Origin: Talaromyces rugulosus
Lineage: Eukaryota; Ascomycota; Eurotiomycetes; Eurotiales; Trichocomaceae
Length of the DNA stretch: 64,000 nt
NCBI RefSeq assembly: GCF_013368755.1
Contig: NC_049562.1
Span: forward strand, 6,758,001-6,822,000
Direction of reading: 5' to 3'
In this document: one piece after another, positions 1 to 8,500 of the stretch
Position numbering within the stretch: the stretch's first letter is position 1
How the letters are laid out: each line of letters begins with the position of its first letter
Translations under genes and position numbers: made by a program
Notes under the pieces: generated by a model
Told to the model about the DNA's origin: nothing
What the model saw: only the letters and a program-made list of their open reading frames with translations
Databases searched by the model: none

Positions 1-1838
1 TACCGCTAGAAGTTCCGAATCATGCACTTCATAGCGCACCTCTGGTCCCTTGAGCTTCCGGGACCAGAAGGCTATCGGATGCCATTGGGAATCCTCAAAC
101 AGCTGAGTGATTACCGCTCCTAGGGCTCCGCCCGAAGCATCTGTTTCTATGCGAATCGGGAGCGCTGGGTCATAATGTCTTAGCACAGGTTCGCACTGGA
201 ACGCTTGCTTCAAGCTCAAGAAGGATTCTCTGGCTTCCGAGGTTATATTAAATCCTTGGATGGCGCTGCCCTTTCGGCTATTGCGCTTTGTTCTCCCCGC
301 AGGACCCTTGGTCACCTCGGATAGCGGCGCTGACATGCGCGAGAACTGATGTATGAAATTACGGTAGAAATTTGCAAACCCCAAGAACGACTGGACCTCC
401 TTAACCGTCCGCGGTTCGGGCCATTCTGCGATGGTACGAACCCGGTCCGGGTCCATCGTTATTCCTTGTGGGCTTATAATGAACCCAAGATATTCTATGG
501 TGTCCACTCCGAAGCTACACTTGCTTCGCTTGCAGTATAAGCTATGGCTTCTCAATCGGCTCATAACTTCCCGCACCTGGGCTTCATGTACCTGCAGGTC
601 GGCTGAATATATGACTATATCGTCTAGATATACTACCACACAGGTGTCCAATAGGTTCGACATTGCCTTATTGACATATGCCTGGAATGTGGCCGGTGCA
701 TTTGCAAGGCCGAATGGCATCACCTGGTATTCGAAGTGGCCATAACGGGTTCGGAAAGCGGTCTTCCACTCGTCCCCCGTTCGGATTCTGATACGATGGT
801 ATGCATCTTTCAGATCCAGCTTGGTAAAATACTTCGCGCCAGCAAAGCGGTCCAACGTCTCTCGGACCAGGGGAATTGGGTAACGGTTCTTTACCGTGAT
901 TGCATTAAGTCCCCGATAGTCTACGCACAGTCGGAGCTCACCATCTTTTTTCGGTACGAAAAGGATAGGGGCTCCTGCTGGGCTTTTGGATGGTTTAATC
1001 CAACCTTTTTCCTGTGCTTTACTCAGGTAGTTCTTTAGGACCTCACGTTCGGTTTCCGTGAGCCCGTATATAGGTTTGTAAGGGGGAGCTGTCCCCGGTT
1101 CTAAGTCTATAGCATGGTCATGCTCCGCATGTTCGGGCAGCATACCGGCAGCTCTCTCTGAGAATACATCCGCATAGTCGGATAGATAATCTGGCAGTCG
1201 AAGCTCATCCGTTCCAGACATCTCTGTGTCCGACGGTGCTTCCCAGATGCGCGCCCCGTCAGCCCCTTGCGGGATACGAGCGGCATATAAGCGCAAGCCC
1301 AATTCTGGTGCGTCTTGGGGGTCTATCCAGTATGCCGCGCACCCGGCTACCAGGCTTTCATATGCTTCATGGGGAGACATAGTCTCTATCCCTTCGGCCA
1401 ACGCACGGTCCCGGTATCTAAACCGCCCTGCGACCCAATCTATGTCGGGATTTGTCTTTTTTAACCAGGGCATACCGAGGATTATGTCATATCCATCGAT
1501 ATCCACTGTATAAAGGGGGTGCCCGCTCATTCGGGTCAGCCCCTCGGAGTCCGTGACTCTTATATCTGTGTGGCGTTGCCCGTACGTTCGGACAACTCGC
1601 CCGTCAATGGCTTTTACTAGCCTGGGGGCTTTTCCAGTAGTCCCGGTGAACTTCTCAGCGAGTTCCCGGCTTACGAAATTGCCCTGGGCACCACTATCAA
1701 TAAGGGTCCGCACCTTCGCGGTTCCCAGTAGCTTGGGGAGTTCTGTTTCTATTATCAACAGTTGCTCTTCCCCCATATCCCCCTCATGGGCTATCCCCAG
1801 CGCGGCCGCTACATGCAAGCACCGGGGTCCTAGTTTTT
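1..1838 (-). CDS. Pol polyprotein of gypsy element A (partial)
   Basis: Reached from gag by a -1 shift, this frame stays open to the window edge. In order it shows an aspartic protease active site (LIDSGAQG, near 1690), a DIILGMPWL protease motif (near 1470), the reverse transcriptase catalytic YLDD (near 620) and the start of RNase H (ETDASGGALGA, near 140). Integrase would follow beyond position 1. There is no independent ATG at the frame start, as expected for a frameshift product. No stop codons or RIP-like decay were seen. Confidence 0.9.
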
Positions 1839-1839
1839 T
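1795..1839 (-). promoter_or_regulatory. -1 ribosomal frameshift signal between gag and pol
   Basis: On the minus strand the heptamer A AAA AAC (1839-1833) is in the gag frame and abuts the gag stop TAG. After a 5-nt spacer, CCCCGGTGC (1827-1819) can pair with GCGCTGGGG (1803-1795): nine pairs, two of them G-U, around a 15-nt loop. Slippery heptamer, short spacer and stable stem are the three classical parts of -1 frameshifting, and the -1 frame is the open pol frame. The pairing was worked out by hand; a pseudoknot was not evaluated. Confidence 0.8.
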
Positions 1840-3083
1840 GACGGTTCGGACGCCTTTCGCGCTTCATCGAACCCCTTTTTGTAGCATTCCCTTTCCCAGT
1901 GTCCTACCTTGCCACAATAGTTGCAGGTGGACCCGGTCCGATCCCCTTTAGGCTTCCCACGTTCCTTTCCCTTCGGGTTTCCGCCACTGCTTCTGCCCGC
2001 AGCGGCCTCGTCCCTTCGGGGGAACTGGTCATCCTTCCCACGTTTGTCCATGGGGGGTCTCGCTCCAGCGCGGCGATGGTTCGGGGCTGCCCGGTATTCG
2101 TTACCGCTGCTGCCGTGACCATCCCGCCGTCGGGAATTTCTTGTCTTTTGACGTTCGGGCATGGCATCTTCCAGCTTCTGCAGGAATTGCACGGTGCCCT
2201 CGTACGTTCGGGGTTTCTCTGGATACTTCTGCGACTCATCTTGGATGGGCCGCAGGACCTTTACCATGAGAAGCTTCATACGCTGTTCCTCGCTATACTG
2301 CATGTCCATCTGGTCTTCGAGGGTTCGCAGGTAGCGGGCAAATTCCCATACCGATTGACCCTCCAACTGCCTGGCATCATTATGATCTCGTGTGGCAGCA
2401 ATGCGAAGGAGCTCAGGATCATGAAACAGTCGCCGCAGGTGCGCTTTGAAGTCTTCCCAAGTGATAGGTTCTGGTTCCTTCTCCTTCCGGTACATATTGA
2501 AGTTGAGAAATTGCTTGGAGCTCAGGTTGTCCGAAGCTTCGCCAACTTTATGGTGTGGATATTGGCTATACCACTCTGGATATCTACCGAACCATGATTC
2601 CGCACGTCCTATGAATGTCTCGAGTTCGGTCAGGGATTTCCCACTGTAGGGGTCCTTCATTTTGAATCTCGAGGGGCGCTTCTCCGCAGGAATCGTATCG
2701 GTTCGGGGTCTCTTTTCCCCATGAGCGCTGCTGTCGGGGGTTCCGGTGTCTTGGTTCTCGTGCGCCGGTGCGCCACGTAGCTGCGCTCGGGTTTGTAGGA
2801 TCTGCCGTTTCAGGTTCGCGATATGGAGCTCTTGGTCTAGCTGGGTTTTCATGGCTTCGAGTTCTTCCATCGACATGTCCTCCAGTTCCTGTTCCGGGGG
2901 TGGCCGCACCATCCCTAGGTCCAGGTCTTCACTGGTGGGGTGATTCCCTTCCAGTTCTACCGCCGGTTCTTCCCTATTACCATGTCCATCCAGTGTTTCC
3001 GACATGCTGGGTTGGATTTCTGCCGCCGGTACGGAACGTTCGGTGGTATCAGTGGGAATAGGGGTGCTCCTGGTAGTAACCAT
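1830..3083 (-). CDS. Gag polyprotein of gypsy element A
   Basis: Structural nucleocapsid protein that would form the virus-like particle. The reading frame opens at 3161, but that methionine lies inside the LTR. The methionine at 3083 (MVTTRSTPIP...) is the likelier start and gives about 417 aa. An acidic, glutamate-rich coiled-coil-like segment is followed by the retrotransposon gag core. A CCHC zinc knuckle (CNYCGKVGHWEREC, C-x2-C-x4-H-x4-C) lies about 30 residues from the C terminus. The stop codon follows directly on a slippery heptamer, so a fraction of ribosomes should continue into Pol. Confidence 0.88.
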   Translation of the reverse strand: MVTTRSTPIPTDTTERSVPAAEIQPSMSETLDGHGNREEPAVELEGNHPTSEDLDLGMVRPPPEQELEDMSMEELEAMKTQLDQELHIANLKRQILQTRAQLRGAPAHENQDTGTPDSSAHGEKRPRTDTIPAEKRPSRFKMKDPYSGKSLTELETFIGRAESWFGRYPEWYSQYPHHKVGEASDNLSSKQFLNFNMYRKEKEPEPITWEDFKAHLRRLFHDPELLRIAATRDHNDARQLEGQSVWEFARYLRTLEDQMDMQYSEEQRMKLLMVKVLRPIQDESQKYPEKPRTYEGTVQFLQKLEDAMPERQKTRNSRRRDGHGSSGNEYRAAPNHRRAGARPPMDKRGKDDQFPRRDEAAAGRSSGGNPKGKERGKPKGDRTGSTCNYCGKVGHWERECYKKGFDEARKASEPSKN

Positions 3084-3132
3084 AATTCCGAAACTTGCTA
3101 GCCCTCTTCCCGAAGGTAAAGAGCAATCAGAA

Positions 3133-3374
3133 TGTGAGGATATTATATAGAGAGCAGGCAAGAGTTGGATTCGATAGTAAAGCTATGGTTCGCTAGGTAG
3201 TCAAACTGATTGCTGACCTTCGGCAACCCCTGTGCGAAGGTCAGTATATATATGCCGCTTCATTAGTGGCTTGGCAACCCTCTGTGAGGCTAGTGTAGCG
3301 AGGTGCGGCATCTGGTGCGTCCCGAAGGTCTCACGGCCTCACAATAAATCTTAATTAGTTTCAATATCCTCACA
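3133..3374 (-). repeat. 5' LTR of gypsy element A
   Basis: This 242-bp segment is bounded by a perfect 12-bp inverted repeat: TGTGAGGATATT at 3133-3144 and AATATCCTCACA at 3363-3374. This is the TG...CA organisation of LTRs. It lies directly upstream of gag on the minus strand. The partner LTR is outside the window, so age and target duplication cannot be judged. The outer flank is CTAGA (3375-3379). Confidence 0.8.
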
Positions 3375-4189
3375 CTAGATAGGCAGCAGAAAGCGACATA
3401 GCTAGTACATATATAAATAGCAGTTTGCTCTAGACCAATATATTATCTCCTATAACTCTGTATTGATATATACAATTAAGTGTTATAATATATACATCAT
3501 ACAGAAAGTTATATAAGAATAGTATTGTGATTTATTGGGTAATTTACTTTAAGTATTGTTAAGATTCAAATTATATTTCCAAGTCTCATTCATCTTGACC
3601 AATACCAGAGATAGTGTAACTAGGTGTAAGATATCTTTCTTAGCTAGAAGTGCATCTCTATCTGATTAACTGTCTATACATTCCAATTTTCGTGTTGTGT
3701 TAGAATACCCAATATAGACTTCATAGAGACCTCCTAGCCTTCTATCTACTATGCCTTTAGGACTAGAATAAGATAGTATTATCTATCTAGAGGATATACA
3801 AACGGCCATAAGAGTAAAATGTCTTTAGAATAAATAATTATTATTAATAAGTAGAAGTCATAACTACTAAAACACGATCTAATTTATAGCACTGTATAGT
3901 CTTTAAGACTTTCTACTTGTGAAATAGCCTAAACTTTTAAGTTATTAGATAAGGCTACTTTTAGAAATAGCAGAATTAAAGTAAATAATAGAAAAGTAAG
4001 TTCTAAATATATTATTAATAAATATTAAAATTTAGTTATAAGGGATACTAATCCTTAGATTTATGAAATATTTTTATTATAATAAGTTCTTGATCCCTAA
4101 TCTCCTCAAATTAGTATCTATATCTAAGTCAGAAGTCGTTCATTTCAATATTTTAATATATTAGAATTAGTACTGTTGCATGAGCACTA
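3375..4189. other. AT-rich decayed DNA without recognisable gene
   Basis: Strongly AT-rich, stop-filled in all frames, with no coding or repeat structure that I recognise. It resembles DNA mutated by RIP. It forms the left context of the old solo LTR at 4190. Confidence 0.6.
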
Positions 4190-4260
4190 TGTCAATCGGT
4201 TCAACAACTCGTCACCAAGATGTGAATCGGGGTGGGTATTCTGCTAACAGAAGGCAAGAT
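4190..4260 (-). repeat. Left part of old solo LTR (B0), split by element B1
   Basis: These 71 bp repeat the first 71 bp of the B-family LTR (TGTCAATCGG...) and end in AAGAT (4256-4260), where element B1 begins. The rest of this LTR is at 12042-12632. 71 + 591 minus the 5-bp duplication equals 657, exactly one LTR. Confidence 0.9.
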
Positions 4261-4917
4261 TGTCAATCGGTTCAACAACTCGTCACCAAGATGTGAATCG
4301 GGGTGGGTATTCTGCTAACAGAAGACAAGATGAGAACGTTGTGTAAGGCAATCCTAGGATAAGTAGAGTACTATCGCAATGATAGGCTGCAAAGTATGTT
4401 GAAGAGTAATAGTAATATGCTATTTGCTTGAGAGAATAAAACACAATGAGCTAGATACATGATGGTAAATGAGTGTCCTTATATAGCTGATCCTAAACAT
4501 AGCGAGCATAGTCGATGCTCTGTTGGCTATGTTGTTGACATATCCAAACATAGTCTGGCTATGTTTGGCTATGTTCCCTGCATAGTCACGTGCCATGGTG
4601 CACTTCCACTGACATGGTGCATGCGCACCGCTGGGGTGCATCCGCACCGGGTGTACTCGCACAGGGTAGGTGGTTCTGCACTAAGTGTATTTGCACGGAA
4701 ATGGTGCAGCCGCACCATTTAGGGTGTATGTCCACCTGGTGTGTCTTCACTAAACCAGTGCATCTGCACTGTCCAGATCACGTGAGTTCTCGTGTAGTCA
4801 CTTCCGTCTTCGTTCCTACAATTAGCAAGTCTACTCCATAGGAGTTTCAGGCAGCTTGCTTATGTAAGTAGCGTCCGCTACTTATCGATTGGCTGAGCGT
4901 TCACGATTCTTATGACA
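4261..4917 (-). repeat. 3' LTR of element B1
   Basis: 657 bp beginning TGTCA and ending TGACA. Positions 4590-4780 contain a run of short palindromic units of the type GTGCN(2-5)GCAC separated by 10-20 bp. Short ORFs of 80-87 codons here recur in every LTR copy and are not considered genes. Confidence 0.95.
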
Positions 4918-4929
4918 ATCCCCTCCTTC
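4918..4929 (-). promoter_or_regulatory. Polypurine tract of element B1
   Basis: On the minus strand GAAGGAGGGGAT lies immediately upstream of the 3' LTR, the expected place for the plus-strand DNA primer in reverse transcription. In the mutated copy B2 the tract reads with G-to-A changes at 62287-62297. Confidence 0.7.
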
Positions 4930-5032
4930 GAAGGCTGGCGTCCCGACAGTCACATAAATAGTCGCAGGCCCCCCGTCGCATAGGTAGGCGAATTTCTTTC
5001 TTGTTAACATTCTTGGTGGTGATGTTCTGACC

Positions 5033-5587
5033 ATGTCGTCAAAGCAAAACATAAATACGAAAAACCTTCGGCTGCGTATCGAACAGTCTGGTATTATTCT
5101 GCCGATTCCTTGTCATCGTTGTGCAGTCCAAGGGAAGGTTTGCATTAAATCTGAAATTTCGAGTCGCTGTAGCGAGTGCGTTGGTTTTGGTCGCTGCAAG
5201 TGTCGCGATATGGCCTCGTCTGACCTGGCGTGGAAAAAGCTCATCAAGGCTCAAGAGAAGATTGAGGCCGATGACGATCGGTTGAATGCTGAGCTTGAGG
5301 CTCTCCTTGCCAAACGGGCTCGTTTGCATAAACAAAGGAAACTTCTCCGAAAGCGTGCTGGAGAATTTATTCAAACGGATATAAAGGATGTGGAGGAGTT
5401 GGAGCGTTTGGAGGAAAAGGAGGAGGAGGAACGGAAACGAGAGGCCGAGCTGCAAAAATCAAACGAGATGATTGCGGCTGCCATCCAGGAGTTTCCCGTG
5501 TCGTCTAACAACGAGTTCGACCACGTCCTCTCCGAGTTTCTTTCTGGCGAAACGCTCGAATCTTTTCGGGGCAGTTCAAGTGCCTAA
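5033..5587 (+). CDS. Antisense accessory ORF of element B1, Zn2Cys6-like
   Basis: 184-aa ORF on the strand opposite to gag-pol, between the pol end and the 3' LTR; its last 83 bp overlap the chromodomain end of pol. Residues about 27-57 have six cysteines spaced C-x2-C-x6-C-x8-C-x2-C-x7-C, plus one extra Cys. This fits the fungal Zn(II)2Cys6 binuclear cluster consensus (C-x2-C-x6-C-x5-12-C-x2-C-x6-9-C). A charged alpha-helical, probably coiled-coil stretch follows (about residues 70-150), rich in Lys, Arg and Glu. CATAAATA near 4953 is a possible TATA box. The ORF persists, broken, in copy B2 (61627-62181). I know similar antisense ORFs in other ascomycete gypsy elements; the role is unknown, and DNA binding is inference. 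Confidence 0.72.
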   Translation: MSSKQNINTKNLRLRIEQSGIILPIPCHRCAVQGKVCIKSEISSRCSECVGFGRCKCRDMASSDLAWKKLIKAQEKIEADDDRLNAELEALLAKRARLHKQRKLLRKRAGEFIQTDIKDVEELERLEEKEEEERKREAELQKSNEMIAAAIQEFPVSSNNEFDHVLSEFLSGETLESFRGSSSA

Positions 5588-8500
5588 CTGGTTCCCATGA
5601 GTTGTGTTCCGGTCCGTATCCTTTCCAGCTGACTAAGTAAAAGATTCTTCCTTCCACTAACTTTCTCTTTAGAATGTTTTCAACTTCATATTCATCCTCG
5701 GTTGCTTCGTCGTTACTGTTTTCTGGGTTTTCGGTTGGTTCCAATAATGAGATGTGAAATACTGGGTGCACTTTCATTCTTGCTGGTAGTCGGAGTTTGT
5801 AATTGTCGTTAGCGAGTTTTTCTTGAATTGTGAAAGGTCCGTATTTGATAGCGTCAAGTTTGTTGCTTGGTCTCTTGCTTGGAATGTTGAATTTTTTCTG
5901 TCCAATTGTTCGTCGTAGTAAGTAAACTTTCTCCCCCTTTTTGAGGATTGGCGCGTCCTCGCGCTTCTTGTCGTAGTAGGTCTTCATTCGGTTTTCAGCC
6001 CACTTGATGTCTTTCGATATTGTCTGATGGAGTGCCTGTAGTTTGTTGGCTTGTATTATCGCGGCTTCGGATAATCCTTCTCGTGGTACTTCAGACCATG
6101 TCATTCTTGGGTGTCGTCCAAGATTCGCAAAATGTGGAACTTGTTTTGTCGTAGCGTTTTCTGCATTGTTTAATGCGAACTGTGCTAATGGTAGTAGTTC
6201 TACCCAATTGTCTTGTTCCCAATCTAAATAGTGTCGAAAATACTGTTCAACTGTTTGAATCATTCTCTCGGACTGGCCATCAGTCTGTTGGTGATTCGCG
6301 GTTGATAACTTGTGATGCATTCCGCATGCCTTTGCAATTGTCTGCCAATATTTGGATGTAAACAACTTGTCTCGGTCTGTGATAAGTTCGTTTGGTAATC
6401 CGGTCCATACAAAAACTTTTCGTAACATAAGTTTTGCACATTGTTCTGCTGTCATATCCTTTGGTGTTGGTTCTAAGATAACATATTTCGTAAGTCGGTC
6501 GACTGTTATCATGGCATCGGTGTAGGTAATTCCTGTTACTGGGTCCTTGGACTGCGGTAGTCCTTGGATAAAGTCAACAGTGATACTTTTCCATGCTTCT
6601 TCTGGTACTTCCGGTATTTGCATTTTTCCAAAGGGTTTGTGGTGTACTGCTTTGTTTCTGTTGCATTCGTCGCAGTTTCTGATGTAATTCTCAACCCTTT
6701 TTCGGACATAAGGAAAGTAGAATGTTCGGGTAATCATTTCGATTGTCCTTTCAACTCCTTGGTGTCCTTTTGTTGGAGGATCGTGGTATCGCTGAATGAC
6801 TTCCGTAGTCATATTCTGCGGTACTCTGATCATTCCATTCCATATCGCTAAGCCTTTCTGAACATTTTTCGTAACTTGTCCGGCTTGTAATTCTTCTTGT
6901 ATTTTTTGATCCTTGTTGGTTTCCCGATACATTCGTTCGTAGAACGGATCATCGTCAACAACTCTTATTGCGGTCGCAATGATCGCATTGTGATTGTGGC
7001 GTAGAACTCCTGATTCTTCTTGCAGAATGTTTGTCTTGGGGGGTTCTATCCCGATTGCGTAATCTGGTCGTCTGCTTAATGCGTCTGCTGCTGCATTTTG
7101 TTTTCCTGGAATATGTTCAATCCTGTAATTGAATTTGGCTAGTTCTTCGGCCCATCGTATTTGTCTTCCAGATAATTCTTTTGTTGTCGTGAAGTACTTC
7201 AAATTGTGATGATCGCTTTTGACGATTACTTCATGTTTTGCTCCTTGGAGATAGTGCCGCCATTGTCGAAATGCTTGAACTATCGCGAGTAATTCTCGGT
7301 CGTGGACGTCGTAGTTAACTTCCGCCGATGTAAACTTTCTCGAGTAGAATGCGACAATCTGCGTTTCTCCTTTTTCATTGATTTGTTCATGGATTGCTCC
7401 AAGAGCATATCCAGATGCGTCTGTTCGTAGAATGCTTTGTAATTCTGGGTTAAACAGTTGTAATATTGGCGCAATTTTAACGAGTTCTTTAACGTTTTCA
7501 AAAGATCGTTGTCTTCTTGCTGTCCAATCGAATGGTTCGTCTTTTTTCAGCAATTCTGTCATTGGTGTTGTAACGTCTGAGTATTTCTCAAGATATCGTC
7601 GAACGTATCCGCTGGCTCCAAGAAAAGATTGTACGTCGTGGACGTTCGTTGGAGTTGGCCATTCGAGGATAGCGTCTAATTTCTCTTTCGGTATTTCTAG
7701 TCCGTTTGTTGTATATACCATTCCTAGGTAGTTGACTCGTGTGGTGTCGAATTCACACTTCTTGATTTTGAGAGTTAATCCTGCTTCCATGAGTTTTGTC
7801 ATAACCAGTCGTACATGGTTATCGTGTTCCTTGGGGTCTTTTGAGTAGACTATAACATCATCGAAGTATACTGCAACGAAGAGGTTAAGGTATTCCCGTA
7901 GGATGTGGGTCATAAACCTCGCGAATTCTGCTGGTAGCCGTTTGAGTCCCATAGGCGCTACTAGCCATTCGTACAGTCCCAAGTCTGTAAGGAATGCTGT
8001 TTTCCAGATGTCGTCATTTTTCATTCGTAGGTTGTAGTATCCCCATTCAACGTCGAACATTGTCATGATTTTTGCGCCTTGCAATAAATCTCTCTTCTGT
8101 TCCTGGTGTGGTGCTTTGTTTGCGTCGTCTTCGGTCATATTGTTTAATTTTCGGTAGTCGATGACCATTCGTGGTGATCCGTCGCGTTTTGGTACAAACA
8201 TTGCTTGTGCAGAAGCCTTTGCTTTTGATTCTCTGATGTAACCGGCTGCTAAGAATTTCTCAATGAATTCCTTAGTAGTTCGGAGTTCATCTTGTGAGAT
8301 TTGTCGTTGCTTCACTTGTGGTACTTGTGCTCCTTCCTTGAGCGGTATCTCTGCTTCGTATTCTTTTTCGTGTTGTGGTAGTCGATATTCTTTCTTCACA
8401 AATAATTCGGTAAAGTCCCGATATTTTTCTGGTAGCTTGTCGAGCACTTCCTTTAGTTCTTTTTCGTAGATTTCTTTTGGTTTCTTTCGTGTTTCAATTT

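Larger units (their letters stand above)
1..3374 (-). mobile_element. Ty3/gypsy LTR retrotransposon A, left end outside window
   Basis: The element reads right to left: 5' LTR (3133-3374), leader, gag (to 1830), then protease, reverse transcriptase and the start of RNase H before the window edge. Integrase and the 3' LTR lie outside. The pol frame is open throughout the visible 1.8 kb and gag is uninterrupted, so the copy looks intact and unmutated. Domain order protease-RT-RNase H is that of Ty3/gypsy (Metaviridae). Gag and Pol lie in different frames, unlike element B1, so A is a separate family. Confidence 0.93.

Noticed and set aside
4420..4841. ORFs of 80-87 codons in the B LTRs (also 11544-11965 and 12135-12556)
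   Set aside because: They recur only because the LTR recurs, overlap each other on both strands, have no domain, and are broken by changes in the older copies.
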